Positions 13,136 to 38,525 are shown, counted from the first letter of the stretch. The stretch is DNA of 64,000 nucleotides from Whitmania pigra (GCA_021613335.1 JAJTWR010000481.1:3098501-3162500); one strand, 5' to 3'. Notes: generated by a model from the sequence alone, not told the origin. A program made the numbers and translations.

Positions 13136-15681
13136 CTAATGATCCGTTTTTAATCCTGGCTTTAGAGTTCCTTTGGCTCTTCTTTGATCATTTGAATGTT
13201 TCTGCACTGAGGAACGTTCCCTGCTTTTGTAGCCAGCATTAAGACCTCTGGTGTTCTGAATCTCAGTGTCCAGATACTCAATGAATGGGAATGCCATTAG
13301 CCTGCCACAACTTTTGAGGTTCTTTTCAATTTTCTCAGCTTTTGCCAGTAGAGTCAAACTTTTATTTTCTTTCAACTTGCCTGTCAGTTTATGGAGCTGC
13401 AATAAAGTTTATCATGTAAATTATGACATCACAAAGCAATTCCAGGTTCAACTATAAATAAAACCAACCACTTCCTCAAAGATGTCTTTCTTGTTTCCAA
13501 AAGGTTCATCAGTCTGCACAATCATCGTCAACAAACCAACAGCATCCTCAAACCTATTTAGTTCTGTGAGGACATGTATCTAAAACAGGGTTATGAAGAA
13601 TGAATTCAGTGAAGATGATTTTTTTTAATTATTATACTTCCTGAGGGTATAAAATAAAAAAATGCAGATGCAGCGGCAGAATGACATACAGGCATAGCAA
13701 TCAACCAATCCCAATCAACTATATTTCAAAAACATTAAACTGATGCTGGACAATTATCAGGAGTCATTTTCAGAAAACCCTGATATTAGATGAGCAAGTT
13801 ATTAACCTTGACATTCAGATAAGAAACTGGACTTCTTGCCTCCTGTTCGCTGCTTATCATGGAGAGAATTTGAAGTGCTTGTTCATGATTTTTCTGCAGG
13901 CAAAAGTGTAAAATGCTAGAGTAATCTGCCATTTTTTTTCCTCTGAATTACTAATCAGCACTAACCTGATTGGAGGCAAGCATTGCACTATAAACGATCG
14001 TTCTCATAGATATGGGATAATCGAGTTCTTTTGCCTGGTGTAAATAATTGATCATCTTCTGTATGAGCTCAGGCTTGTTCTATGGAAAAAAAAAGTTTTA
14101 TAACAATACTTTTGATGAAAATATAACTTTTAAAATAATTCATTATGAATTGCTTCGATGTTAATTTTAAAATCAATTTCGCTAAACGTTCGCAATAAAT
14201 CTAATTTGTCAACCAACCAATTTGTAACAAGAAGCTGCAGCGAGGGTGAGACAGTCCATGCTGAACTTGATGCCCCCCAATGATTTTTCAATCATTTTGT
14301 CCATGGCTTCTAAACACTCAACATATTTCTGGTTTTTGTAGAGGAGGTCCATGTAAACCATGAAGGACGACATTTGATCAAAGAATCCATCCACAGACTG
14401 GAGAATAACAAGTGCTTGTCGGCCATTTGTGGTATTTATTTACACTTATTAATAATTATATCTAGGCTATCGGTCATTCATCATATTTATTTACACTAAT
14501 TAGTACTTTTATTGTAGCTATTGTTAATTCATAAGGTATAGCATAATAAATTCAAGCCGTAATGGAGATTTCAGGCTAAACCTACTGGATCTTTGAACAA
14601 CGAAATGGCAACATCAGGCTTGTTTTGGATGTGGAGAAGTCTCAGAGCCACCGGTCCAAAAACAAATGAAGAAATCTTCAGCCCAATGTTAGACATGTGA
14701 TATCTATCAATTATCATTGAAAACATTAAAAATTGTTGGCATCATTTACTAATGTAAATAATCGTGCTGAATTGAATAAATTGAGAGATAAGAACAGAAA
14801 TTCTGACAAACCTTCGTATCATGGTGTCGACCAATCCTATCTCCTTATCACTTTCTGCCAGATATATGCTAGCTTTCAAATCTTCGGAAAACACATTGTT
14901 ATTTTCCGATTCACCTAAGTAGTTGTCTAGTCTTTCAAAAAACCTCTCTGGAATTTCAACAACAGTTTGCTTTACATCATAAATCTCCATCAATTTCTAG
15001 CAAGATTTTAGCTACAAAATTTATGAGATATAATATTCTTGCATAAACAAATTTGTATTTCGTAATTTCATTAATTACATCATTTACTTATTACTTATAG
15101 AACTAGAATCAACCTCTCGCATTCCCAACTTGATCAGTTATGATGGCCTTCTGCCTTTTATAACCTTCATAACCAAGATTTTCTGGGCTGAATAAACATC
15201 TTATGCCTGCAAAAGGTAAAACTATTTGGTGAAAAATAGTAGATTTTACTTTCAGAATGGAAAAACATAATTAAATGACAGTTCTTATATGAACTTGATG
15301 TGAGTGAAATGAGTCAACATGCACAGTTTGATCAAAGAAATTTAACTTAATGAAGAGGCTGGTCATATAGCAACTAATTCTTGATCTTAACACTATTTTA
15401 AGAATAATATATTCAAATGTATTTGCTCTAGATACCTCTGGGTGGCACTAGGTAAATGCAGTCGAAGTCTACCTTACTTCTTTCATGTTGGAGATATCGC
15501 TACTCGAAGTTTTCATAAACTACATGTTGAAATTTACATAAATGCGTTGAATTCGGTAAAAACTCTAACCTTGGAGGTTTACTAATGCAAATCTATTCTT
15601 TAGCAATGTATTTCCAAGAGATCTTCCACTATAACTATTAATACCAAAAAAACGGGAGGCTATCGTAGACTTTAAGGCCAT
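13136..15681 (-). CDS. PTCD2: Pentatricopeptide repeat-containing protein 2, mitochondrial
   Basis: Nine coding exons (15681-15570, 15206-15130, 14996-14812, 14703-14586, 14397-14218, 14079-13966, 13893-13807, 13579-13469, 13396-13136) join in phase to 414 aa, close to vertebrate PTCD2. The N-terminus is rich in Ser, Arg and hydrophobic residues with no acidic residue in the first 25, as expected of a mitochondrial targeting sequence. The best-matching block lies in exons 4-6: SSFVFGPVALRLLH, VDGFFDQMSSFMVYMDLLY and LAAASCYKLNKPE. PTCD2 binds mitochondrial RNA and is needed for processing of cytochrome b transcripts in mice. The gene is divergent from the G6P epimerase gene, 394 bp away. Confidence 0.9.
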
Positions 15682-16075
15682 TGCAATATCTATATTAGTA
15701 ACCAATCAAACAATAATCGATCTCGAAATTACAATTGAGCGGTCACGTGTAATTATTTGTTATTTATTAAAAGTCGCAGCAATTTAAAAGTCCTTCCGAA
15801 GTGCAAGGATGCTAATATTATCATAAATAGTTTCAATTTATATTAAGATTGACTTTACTTATTTCAATCAATATTAAAAAAATAGATTTTGTTTTGTTAA
15901 TATAAATATAAATCAAGGAATTGTTAGTTTTAAGAGGTTAAAAAAAGTTAAAGAAACCTTTTTTAGTTTATATAAAGTAAGCTGATAACAAATTGTCACC
16001 TGCCATCAACTAATTTAGAACTGAATGTTTAGTGAGGAGACACTGCCACATGTGATGTAAAGGTTCGTCTCCAAC
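15682..16075. promoter_or_regulatory. Shared divergent promoter, PTCD2 / G6P 1-epimerase
   Basis: Only 394 bp separate the two start codons on opposite strands, so both promoters and 5' UTRs must lie here. A CACGTG-like element (gtcacgtgt) sits near 15743-15751. No clear TATA element stands out from the AT-rich background. Confidence 0.6.
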
Positions 16076-18344
16076 ATGTCCGAAAGTGAGGGTATTGTAA
16101 CTCTGAGGAGGAATGAGCATACTTTCTGCAAGATTCATTTGTTTGGTTAATATAATTAATAGGAAAATGAATTTAGTAGTTTTTCTAATATCGAAATTCT
16201 ACCGATCTTTTAGGGGCAACCATAATCGATTATACTCACAAGAATACAAAATATTTGTATTTAAGGTGATTTTAAGTTGTTTTGTTATGGCAGTGCAAAT
16301 AAAAAAGCGCTAACAGGATTTTTAATGCAGTTCAAAAGCAGTCTTAAATGGCAGAAGTCCTATAAGGGGAGGCATTCCTATTGTTTTCCGTAAGTAGCTT
16401 TATCATTGATCCTCTGTTGTTGGCAATTGGATTATTAGTGCTTATTTAAAAAATATCACTTCTAAAAGGTATTGAATCTTAAATACTAGCCAATTTTGGA
16501 CCCTGGGAACTTGGACCTCAACATGGGTTTGCTAGGATTTCATGGTGGAAAGTTGAACGACCACCTGTAATGGTAATTGTGCTTTTTCTTTAACAAGCCA
16601 AAGCACAAGCCATTATTTCAACCAAATGCATTCATTTAGTTTTGCCTGATGCCTTAAGTTTAATATAATTAATTATAGACTGAGAGGGGAGATGTGAATG
16701 CTTGCTTTGTTTTGGAAGATAACGATGAAACAAAACAGATGTGGCCACACAAGTAATGATTACAAATAGTACAGTTAACTTAAATTAAAACGGGTGATAG
16801 AAACACCCAGTGTGACATCAGTGTCCAGTGACCAAGAATTAATTAGTGGTGATAATAACGCCAATACCAACTACATGTATAACATATTTTATAGTAAATG
16901 TATATTACACAAAATGATAAAGAATATATACTTAATTTTAAATTTTTTTATTTAGACATGATATGTTTTATATGTTTCAATTTTTGTTTATTATTTGTAC
17001 TAACTTAAAGATTTTATGATTTTTCAGATTTAAATTGTTGTTGGTTGTTGATTTACTAGAAGATGGTTTGAAGACAAGTTTTGAAGTTTTTAACAAAGGT
17101 TGGATGTATTTTCATGTCATATGTTTTCAGATTTGTTTTACTTGTCGTCGTTAAAATTATTTTTTATTTAGAATTTCATTTGTTTAAATTTGATTGGAGG
17201 TTAGATGTTTTATTGGTGGTAATATCTGCAAGCTCTTGGGAAGATTTGTTATCAATTTTTTTATTACCAACATTAATTAACTTCAGATCATCTTAACTTT
17301 TCAATCAGCTACAAATACTAATTGATTTTATTAATGCTTACATCCAGCGATATTTAAAAAAAAGAACATTGTTTTGGGGGAGTTTATGATTATAGTGTTT
17401 AAGTGTATTTTCTGGACTAAATTTAAATGAATTATAAATAAATATTGTTGAAAATTACTTTGCAGATGATCAGGAAATATCTTTCACTTGTCTACTTCAC
17501 AGCTATTTCAACGTTGCTGATGTCACCTGCACAAGGTTGACTGGTCTCCAAAGTTCTGAACTGAATGACAAGGTCTCAAAAGAATGACTATAATAAAATA
17601 AAATTAAAGGAAGACTAATTTGAGCCTTAGAATCTGTAAACAGATGTAATGTCTACCCAGTATTTTCTCCTATTAGTGCTAACCGAATGTATATTGGTTT
17701 ATTTTTAGTTATAATCATAACTAGCTTTTATTTTGTTATTCTGCTAATACAATCAAAGCTATGCATTTGAAATCTTAATAATCTAATTATTAAGTGCTGC
17801 TTACTAATCAAAACAATTTATTATTCTTTTGAATCTATCCATTTTTTGTTTTCATGATTTTATAGGTAAATTGCAAAAAGGAGAATGTGGTTGCAGATGA
17901 TTTGCATTTCAATGGATTAATAGATTCGTTAGTGTTCTAGTGATTTGTTTGGTTTTTATTTATTAAATTTTAAATTCTGCCATTAGAATTTATCATGGTA
18001 CATCGACAATTCATGATATCCGTGGAAAAGGTGTCAATATGAGATTAATAAAGGAACATTTCCCTGATACAGGTTGGATTTGCCATGCCAAATTGTGATT
18101 AGACATCAAAATGACAAATTATATACATGTAAATCATTAATATAATATTGCAAATGTTACATTAATTGAATCCATTTCAGTTGTCTGGAATCCATGGGAT
18201 GAGAAAGCTTCAAAGATGGCTGACATGGGAGAAGGAGAATGGAAGAATATGTTGTGCATTGAAGCTGGCAGAGTCGTGGAGCCTGTGAATCTAGAACCTG
18301 GAAGTTCTTTCAAAGCATCCCAAACAATTAAAATCACTAAGTGA
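16076..18344 (+). CDS. Glucose-6-phosphate 1-epimerase (aldose 1-epimerase family)
   Basis: Ten exons (16076-16145, 16214-16265, 16331-16389, 16490-16572, 16679-16752, 17028-17098, 17466-17572, 17866-17927, 17987-18072, 18181-18344) give 275 aa. The family (YeaD/YMR099C-like) interconverts alpha and beta anomers of hexose 6-phosphates in the cytosol. Visible signatures are IRGGIPIVFPNFGPW (about aa 53-67), LGPQHGFARISWW, the catalytic-His segment LLHSYFNVAD (His148) and WNPWDEK followed by GEGEWKNMLCIEAG with the expected catalytic Glu near 249. Length is slightly under the usual 290-300 aa. The start is the first ATG in the frame of exon 1. An AATAAA lies at 18441. Confidence 0.9.
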
Positions 18345-18440
18345 TTACTAATCTTATTTCACAAATTTCAGTTCAAGCCTTAGTATTTTTTTCTTGGTTT
18401 ATAAAATCTACAACTTTTATGGGTATCTTTCATGAAAGCA

Positions 18441-18446
18441 AATAAA
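18441..18446 (+). terminator. Polyadenylation signal of the G6P epimerase gene
   Basis: AATAAA 97 bp after the stop codon, on the coding strand. Confidence 0.55.
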
Positions 18447-18570
18447 ACAAATTATCATTAAAACATGATTTCAAAAGCTCATTGTTGTGATCACAGCAAG
18501 TACGGGCATATATCAATTTGGTAAAAAAAAAATAAATAGGTTGTGATTGTAAAATTTTAATATTTTTAAA

Positions 18571-18766
18571 CTCAGATACTCGAGGGTGGAAATGTGTCCT
18601 GAGTTTGACCCGGCAGAAATGTTGGTGGGCTCTGGGTTTGCCGAGGTTGGGGATTATGAGTGTCTTCGGTAGTGGCCTGAGGATGGGGCGCAGCCGGTAA
18701 GGCTCACCACTGCAAAGAATTTCATCAAAAAAAATTAAAAAATTAAAAATTAATTAAAAATTATAA
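18571..18766 (+). mobile_element. tRNA-like SINE candidate
   Basis: About 195 bp and much richer in G/C than its surroundings. It has an A-box-like segment at 18576-18589, a B-box-like GAGTTTGACCC at 18601-18611 and an A-rich tail from about 18727. No flanking target duplication was clear. It is a candidate by structure only. Confidence 0.45.
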
Positions 18767-18919
18767 ATGAATGTTGTGGCATCAACAGCTGTTATTTGTC
18801 CTGACTTTCATACCTTCATTCCAGTGGACTTGAACAATTTTCCTCCAGGCAGTTCAATTCGAGTGGAATTTTCATGTTTTCAGCCACTTTTGTTGACATT
18901 TGTCATCCCACAGCTAAAA

Positions 18920-19033
18920 ATTATCATCACAGAAATTAATACATAGTTTCTCAATATCATCCCATTATAGTATTATCATCACAGAAATTAATACAATCAC
19001 AGACATAGTTTATCAATATCATCCCATTATAGT
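18920..19033. repeat. Tandem duplication of about 52-62 bp
   Basis: Two copies starting attatcatcacagaaattaa, at 18920-18971 and 18972-19033. The second has a 10-bp insertion. It is non-coding. Confidence 0.85.
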
Positions 19034-19399
19034 ATGAGAACATTCCTTTTGCATCTTATTTTTATTGGTTTGAAACAGAAGATAGTCAAGCTCATTAATA
19101 AATTATTAAAGATACAAAAAAAGACTGCAGACAGAAGATAGTCAAACTTATAATAATAATCTGTTTTATCTTTAATTCTTTATTAATTAGTAGTATTGAT
19201 TTGAACAGTTTCAAAAATTTTTTGACTGCGTCGGGCTTTCGTCCTTTTTCTAAACTTGAGCCACCCCCCCCCCCCTCCAGCATTTTTCTATGGTTGCGCC
19301 AATGGGTGTTATAGTAGCTGGAATGACTTCATAGTTTTGATCTGGATCAGTAAAGATTACTGGGGGAGATGAAGCCTTTTCTATGGGGAGTTTTCTTAC

Positions 19400-20410
19400 G
19401 GTGTTTTGTTTGTTTGATTCAATAGCTTTCTGAACTCTTTTGCGGCATCTTGGATGAACGAGAGAAGGAACACCAGAAACTCGTAGGCATCGTTGTCCTC
19501 GCCGAAACGGTTCGGGTTCAACCTAGTAAAAGATAATTTCGTTTGAGTTTAAGCTCACGTCATCACTAAAGTAAGTTCATTTTAATGATCTTTTCTTTCA
19601 ACTGGCGAACAGTAAATTAAAGAATCGGTGATTCTGGATATCATCAGGGTAAATCACATATGAGATTAAAAGTGTTAAAACCATTTTAAATAGGATCAAG
19701 CCCTTAAATGTGGGTTAATAATGTTGGCACATGCATCGTGAACAGATTACAACAGATTTGTCCACGGGAAATAAAAAGTTAGAACAAGGCTTGGGTCGAA
19801 CTCACTCCATGATCCCATAGACGGACCGACCACTACTCGCCTTTCTTTTTGACAATTCTGCATGTTGTAGAACAACTGGGAACACAAATATCTAACCAAA
19901 TATAGTTCTCGACAAACATATCAACTTAAGCCCGTCCTACTCATCTAGCTATGCAACGGACGTTAATAAAACATTACTTTTGTATCAACTTAAGATTGAC
20001 ATCTCACTCTGTTTAGGTATCTAATGAGATCAAATTTACTGTAATTAAAGAAAGATTCCTGAAAAGGAAGTTACTTGATGGCTTGACCAATGATTAGAAA
20101 GTTTAGCATATCAGTGTAGTTTTATTTTGTTGTAAAGTACTTGAATGCACAACTTATTGAAACTCTTAGGTTCTCAAAATCTCTATAAACAAAAGCGAGG
20201 CAAACAGCCTAACTGGATACAAATTAATGCCAACTTTAAAACATCTAAAAATCTTAAGTTATTACCAAAACTCAAAATCGTTTGTATTACAAACCTTTGA
20301 CAAACGAGATTCAGACTGACGATGCTCTGAGTCAGAGAAGAAATAAATGCTCTGAATTTTGGCAGGTGGAAAAGAATTTGTAAGACAACTGTTGATGTAA
20401 CAAATGTTAC
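19400..20410 (-). pseudogene. Ubiquitin-specific protease (C19) remnant or frameshifted gene
   Basis: Two minus-strand blocks with good splice sites carry parts of a USP catalytic domain. Block one (20410-20295) follows a pyrimidine-rich acceptor ending cctcag and reads GNICYINS, the Cys box with the nucleophile position intact. It then needs a one-base shift to continue as VLQILFHLPKFRAFISSL. Block two (19522-19400) joins in phase and reads FGEDNDAYEFLVFLLSFIQD, resembling the QEDAxEFL motif after the Cys box in USPs. I found no preceding exons and no His box (SGHY-type). A weak reading at about 18790-18890 (KIPLELN) could be a later piece. A sequencing indel in a real gene is the alternative. 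Confidence 0.5.
19941..19970. repeat. Conserved retroelement-like 3' tail, copy 1
   Basis: The sequence tcatctagctatgcaacgga followed by cgttaataaa closely matches 24589-24620. Shared tails ending in short A-rich repeats are typical of LINE/SINE 3' ends. Adjacent sequence at 19780-19850 has a tRNA-like box but in the opposite orientation, so the limits are unclear. Confidence 0.4.
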
Positions 20411-24306
<3,896 letters not shown>

Positions 24307-24308
<2 letters not shown>

Positions 24309-24312
24309 TAAA
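24307..24312 (+). terminator. Polyadenylation signal overlapping the DUS2 stop
   Basis: The stop TAA at 24306-24308 runs straight into AATAAA at 24307-24312. If used, the 3' UTR would be only about 15-30 bases. Confidence 0.45.
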
Positions 24313-25436
24313 TGTATAAATCCCAAATTTATTTTATTTATTTATGTGACTAAAGTCCTTTGCTTAACTAAAATGATTTGTACTTAAAGCAATCCCAAAT
24401 GTTTTGGGATGTTGTTTGTGGGCAAGCTAATAAGCCTTATCTTGAGCGGGCTCACCATCAGCACAAGAGTGTTTTCAAACACGAAGCCTTTTGATCGACG
24501 CGACCGAGTGAGGAAAATGGAAACGACAACTTTTACCGATAGTCATATACTGATTGGAGTTCTCAGTTTCCCATTGGACAAGTCCAAATCATCTTAGTTA
24601 TGCAATGGACTCTAATCAAATAAATAAATAATAAAGTTTCCCATGGGATTCCGATCAAGTACGAGAACTAAAAACTCCATCGCGTGATTTTTGAAATAAT
24701 TGCTGCGCTTGTAGGTCCCTCACGTTTGTGACGTCAGATCGGAGCTTATAATGCTTGATGCATCAAAGTCAACGTTTTCACTTGGCTTGTGTACACTTAT
24801 TTCTTTTAGATACAAATAGTACTAAGTTTCCAGCAAAATATATCAAAGGAATTTTTTGTATTTAACATAAGCTTTCTGTTAGGAAGTCTGTATCATAATT
24901 AGCACCATCCGTTTTTAATGAACATATCTTATTGATAACTAAAGCCTGCTACGGATTACGAAATTACAATTATTTAGTTAAGCATTAAAAGTAATTAAAA
25001 ATTTCCATTGGCAAATATAAACCATGGAGAAATATTAAGCGCTCAAAATTTTAGACTATTTTTTAAAGTTATAAACTGCGTAGTTATTATGAACCTACTG
25101 AAAGCGTAAACAGCAGCTTAGGCTACAGCTAGGATGCGTTTTGAATGCCTAAGGCTGTGGGTGGATAATTTGCATCTCATTACAAGATTAGCCAATCACA
25201 ACAAAGATTCTATTTAAAACCAGCCAATCAATCTTTATTTTTATTTTTAAAACCGCTCAAAGCCAATAGGAATAGAGATTCTGAAAATACTTTCGCATAG
25301 CTTAAAATATTTTGACATAAATTTACATATTTAAAGTTTCTTACTGAATACGCCATATTTCTATCTGTTGGGGGACGTTTAGAGGTCATTTGCTCAGTTA
25401 TGTTGTTCGAAGCAGGCCGAATCAGCTCTGTTCGAC
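24313..25436. other. Intergenic region with retroelement-like tail
   Basis: A segment at about 24420-24635 is less AT-rich. It ends in tcatcttagttatgcaatgg followed by an (AAAT)n run, matching the tail at 19941-19970, and is probably a SINE or truncated LINE. The rest, to 25436, shows nothing recognisable. Confidence 0.45.
24589..24635 (+). repeat. Conserved retroelement-like 3' tail, copy 2
   Basis: About 32 bp similar to 19941-19970, followed by AAAT repeats to 24635. It is probably the 3' end of a SINE or LINE fragment. Confidence 0.5.
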
Positions 25437-26132
25437 GTGTTTTGCTGGAAATGGAAGGCCCGGGGGTGAATTCTTGTGAAAAAATCTCTAAAATCTACCG
25501 AAATTGTCATGTGTCTGCAAAGGAAAGCTCCCGGCTGCATTTTGAAGATGTTTGATCGAATTTTTGAAGGGGATTTACAGAAAGGTTAACATCTTTGATT
25601 TTTCTTTATTTTGTCATAACTCGATAGGAATACTTCCAAATCGGTGTTTTTTGGTCTTAGGCGTGTTGTTCTTATGATATATTAAAATTTGACTAAATCA
25701 TCATGATATAAATTACAAAATTTACACAATTTTGTCGCTAGGTCTGTCTGTAGAACCATGTTCATTATCACTCTGTGTATGACCATTAGTGCTTAATTTT
25801 TGCTTGAATATGATGCTTTGACTTCAATGAATAGATTCTTAGTGAAAATTGCATCCATTTTTTGCAGGCTTTGTTAGAGAAATTTGTTAGAAAGGCCAGA
25901 TTCTCAAGCTTTACTCCATTGGGTCTGGTCAAGTGGTTAACTATGGTTAATAATGAATCCATGAAGAATATCAAGCAAAGAATGATGTGTAAGCTTTTAA
26001 TTTATGTACTCTTTAGATTTATTCGATTCTAAAGACCATGTTTTTTAATCTTTTTTTAGGTTGTATTGCTAAGGCCTCGAGCCCAGAATGACCACTCATT
26101 TGTTGCATCCTTTTAAGGGGAGAGAGTCAATG
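25437..26132 (+). ncRNA. Possible spliced leader exons upstream of CHD1
   Basis: Three segments have matching splice signals on the plus strand: about 25437-25582 (donor gttaac), 25868-25988 (acceptor ttttttgcag, donor gtaagc) and 26060-26132 (acceptor tttttttag, donor gtgaga). They could be 5' UTR exons of CHD1, whose first coding exon also begins at an acceptor, or a short separate transcript. The second is open for about 40 codons, but joined frames stop early. No protein family is recognised. Confidence 0.3.
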
Positions 26133-29100
26133 GTGAGAATATTTGATTTTTAATGATCCAAGTATAAATAACTTCTAAGTTTTAACGGTAGAGATGAGTT
26201 TTGGTGGGCTTTATCAGTAATAGCTTACAATCTGAATAATTAAGGAAGTGTTTTAAGTTAATGTAATGTGGAGATATATGACATATAAAAGAGCTGGGAA
26301 AGTTATCATGAAATTGAATTTCTGAATTAAATTAATTTAAAAAGGTAGAGGACATTATGATTACTTGATATCATGGTGTTTGCTCTACAAATTTGGGATA
26401 TGTAGATCTTTATAAATAAGTAAAATCTTGGATGGTTATTTTAGACTGACTGCATTTTAAATATTGCATTTTTGCAATTAAGTGATTAAGAATCGCCAAC
26501 AAACCTGGTAATCAATAGCTAATCGTTTAATATTAGCCTTGTATGCATATATTAACTCAGCGGGCAGGTGGCCAGACGGGTAGAGTTCCTGCATGCAATC
26601 GTTGTGTGCTATGTTCACAACCCATCTTGCACAGCCAGGGAGGGCCATCGGGTAGGGGCACTTTATGAATGGTGGATCAGTTGAAAAGTGCCTTCACATC
26701 CTACCTGGAAACATAAGGTACTCAGAGAATTGGATAAATAAAAAATACACAAATAATAATTAAAATAAATAAGTGAATTTGGCACCACAAGCATCAGGAG
26801 CGCTCAGACCATTTATATATTAAATTGGCTTGCTAACGTGGCATGCAACAACTGTTTTATTGTCGTTAACATTGCAAACCGTCTGAGTTGCTTTGTATTC
26901 CGAACTCCAACTCGATATACCTCCAATGGGAGGATGACTTACGTTGTGTAATACATTTAATTGGAATTTGGTAATTTTGTGGTTCAGAGGGATGGTGCCC
27001 CAAAGAGGTATTAGAGCTTGTGCTGAAAGAGGAAGATGTATTATATATATGTTTCATTAAATTGAGCTGGATTATGCACAAGTATTTACTTGCCCATGAG
27101 CTTTTGGCCTAAACAAAATACAAATAGTTGCGACGGCCCAAAACATCAAATGAAATGTATTTGTTTTGAAAAGAGGTAATAGTGATGAAGTGAGGACTTT
27201 ATTACTTAATTATAATTTAATACTTTGAGGAAATTACATTAGGAAAATTTTAAATAACCTATTTCGCTTTTATGAAGTGTGTATTTTATTGAATGACTCG
27301 TGCATTCAAATTCTTGAGTCATTCAAAATACATGGAGAATCGTGTAGTTGTCCCTTGATATTTGGCACTTGCCAATTTGATTGCAAATTGCAATTTGTCT
27401 CTCTGTATCTTGACTCATGACAATATAGTTTGGTGACTTGGAGTGATAGATTTGATTTATAGATTATTGATCGCCAGCCATATCAACTTATTTTTGTGGC
27501 TTAGTTGTGTTCATTAATATTTTATTTTAGTACCACTTTTGGAATTGGGTCAGCAGACATTCTGAGGCTTTAACATGTTAATTATTTCAAGAATGATTAT
27601 TATCAGGTATTACTCTGATAATAGGTAGTCTTAGGTTGGTAGTGCTCACTTTTTAAATTATTGTTTTTGTGTAATTATGTAGTAATGGTAATGTGAAATA
27701 GTAATAATAATATCGTTAGATAAGTGTAATACGTACTTCAGTGGGATCAGATCATTTATGCAATGCAGAGGGGTTTTGAGTTGCAAGCTGGGTTGCAAAC
27801 GTAACATGTGACACATGGCTTTATTACTACTTTTACCATTGCTTGCAGGAACACTAAATCACATCCAAATCTTGTGGCATGTCTTTTGAATGGTGACTCC
27901 TTAGGAGCATCTTATTGCAAATTATATTGAGTTTTCTAGAATTGTATGTCTTGCCTTTATATAAGAGTGTTTTGATAAATTGAGAGCTGTTGTCATTTAA
28001 ACTGCAATTATATTCAAATTCAGATTTTTTTAAATATTTGTGGAAATGAGTGGGATATGGAAAGGGAGTAGGTATTATTCTTTATTTATTAAGAAGGCTT
28101 TCATTTTATTAGTGGGCTCTTTTAACATCAATTGAGAATGTCAGCTTTAAAGGACACGCTTGCAATATTTAGTGAATTTGCATTTTTCTTTGGTTTTGTA
28201 GGTTGTGGGTTCAACTTTTATTTAAATCACTCCCCTTACTTCTTGATACTACATTCTGCTTTGTGAAACATGCTATAGATAGGTAATCAATGTTCTACAA
28301 AATTGTTAATTGAATTTATTATCTTTCAGGTGCAGTATGAAGTTATTCTAATTGCTGTGCTTGGACATGCTGTTTCCACCTTTGCCATCCAGCAAGATCT
28401 CTGAAAAGATTGTGAATAGTCTCATTATGTGACTCAGTGACTTTATCTGCCATACTGATCTAATTTGTAGTTACAGCTACTGGATTAGTTTTGATTAAAT
28501 CATTCCAAGATGGAAGGATAATTCTGATCAACTAAATTAAATTTTATTGAATTATTTCGGCGTTCGCTCATTATTTGTTGTGTTGTTTGATAATAAGAAT
28601 CTACAAACGGGGACTCGATTTTGTATTTTTGGTAAGGCACGGACGGGCATTTTTAGTTCGCTGCTTTGTTGGTATACGTCAGAAGCCTATCGGACGTGAG
28701 TCGTTAGGGAGTTGGTTGATGAAGTTATCGCTTGTTAATCTTAACGTTAGTAGTTTACAATCGTCGTTGTGCCTCATAATGTTTATTTGGAATTTGGGAA
28801 TAGTTTTAATCATGGCGCAGATTATCGCCTCGTACGCCATTTGACCCAATAGTGTGTCGTCCGTGTCGGTAGATCTGTCTGAGCGATTGTTTATATGGCG
28901 GTACATTTTGCGAACTCGTTAGGTTTTGGGGATTGTTTTCCGTAGCATATTCAAGTTGGGCCACGTAGGATGAGGTGGACTCCAAACTTGTTTACGACAT
29001 TTCGCCTAAGCGTGCCTATTAGTTGAATCGGAAAAAACCTGGCGGCGATTCAATGCCAGTTTGAGTTGTTGATGCTGTGCTAGGCTTGATTTTTAGCAAT

Positions 29101-29657
29101 ATGGAATATGATCTGCCCGCCAGTAATTGGGGATTTTTGTGTAGAATGCTCAGGGTGAGTGTGTGGAATGATTGCACAGATTGTGAATGCTGGTTGTCAT
29201 TAGTGTCATGACTTGGGGAAGATTGAGTTGAGTGCAAATGTAGAGGAAAACAGCAAACTGTTCATGATCCACTATCTTGAACCCACATTTGAAAATAGTA
29301 TGCCCTTGAAAGTTTTGCACTTGAAAATGCTAAAACATAAATTAGATATAATATTTTTAGCTTAGATTCACTTTTTTACTTTGCATTTCATTCTTAATAC
29401 TTTATAAAGCTCTTAGATGGTGTTTGTTGGTTTGTAGTATATACAAAGGCTGGGATTTGTCTCATTAAGCCTTTGTTATGGTTAATGGAAAGTTATGTGC
29501 TCGATAAAAATGTGCTGAACATAGGCGGATGTGCTTTCAATATTTTAGATTCTACTATGACTCATGTAAATATTGTTTAAAGTTTGCCAAAATGACGCTA
29601 AATAAAATGTCGTTTGTTTTAATTTTCAATGTTATGGAGCTATTTTGCATTTCTTAG
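26133..29657 (+). other. CHD1 upstream / 5' intron region
   Basis: No coding exon supported. It is T/G-rich on the plus strand, like intron sequence. It includes a SINE at 26561-26760, two diverged copies of a roughly 100-bp repeat at about 26800-26880 and 27745-27855, and a CpG-richer block at about 28555-29060 that is the best promoter candidate for CHD1. Confidence 0.4.
26561..26760 (+). mobile_element. tRNA-derived SINE candidate
   Basis: About 200 bp with an A box (TGGCCAGACGGG, 26569-26580) and a B box (GTTCACAACCC, 26613-26623) at tRNA-like spacing, a unique body and a tail ggataaataaaaaa. The layout is that of a Pol III SINE. I did not find a clear target duplication. Confidence 0.6.
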
Positions 29658-29658
29658 A

Positions 29659-37800
<8,142 letters not shown>

Positions 37801-37890
37801 TGCTTATCTAGTTTTTTTAATTACATTTTATGTAATCTGCGTGTGACTGTTATCAACTACATCTAATAATTCATACAAACTTGTGTATTG

Positions 37891-37896
37891 AATAAA
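37891..37896 (+). terminator. CHD1 polyadenylation signal
   Basis: AATAAA 91 bp after the CHD1 stop codon. Confidence 0.6.
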
Positions 37897-38067
37897 CTGA
37901 ACATCTGTAAATATCAAATCGCCCTCCATCGTGTTTATTGAGGCGATGACTGTTGCACCTATTTATTTACGAAAAAAATTGTTTGCCTTTGTTTTATTTC
38001 GTGAATATCACTTATGGTGGAGATCAAACTGGTTGATGGTGCTATTAATAGTGGTAGTCGGGGGTGT

Positions 38068-38095
38068 AGTTCCAAAAGAGAAAAAAGAGAAAAAA
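38068..38095 (+). repeat. 28-bp copy of a CHD1 exon segment
   Basis: Identical to 36020-36047 inside the Lys/Glu-rich CHD1 exon 35925-36077; both read agttccaaaagagaaaaaag followed by agaaaaaa. It is purine-rich but not a simple repeat. Confidence 0.7.
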
Positions 38096-38525
38096 TACAA
38101 TACGATACTGGTATATTACCATCGTTTTAATTGGTAACTGCGCTGCCTTATACTCTGGGCGATGGTGGGTGGGCGTCGGGGTACATATTCCGAATTATTA
38201 TTGGGTAACATTTCTCAGGGGATGGGGTCCTTAATTATCTGCGGTAAGCTAATAGGTTATAGAGTCAATGAGTCCCAAATGATTCTCCTTCTGAAATCAC
38301 AATGTCTCAAAAGTTTTCTTTTCCTGTGGCTTATTAATCCAAAGACTTGATGTGAAATCAGATCAGCTAAATGGGTAAATTAATCGTGAGGTTCCATTAA
38401 ATGACTCGAAACCCCCAATTTTTCAACTAATGCTTCTATTAAAAGTGATACAAAGACATTTTGTGCATACAATAAAATTTTTGAATACCCGGGATTTAAA
38501 TGACAATTTGCGAAGGATGCGTGGT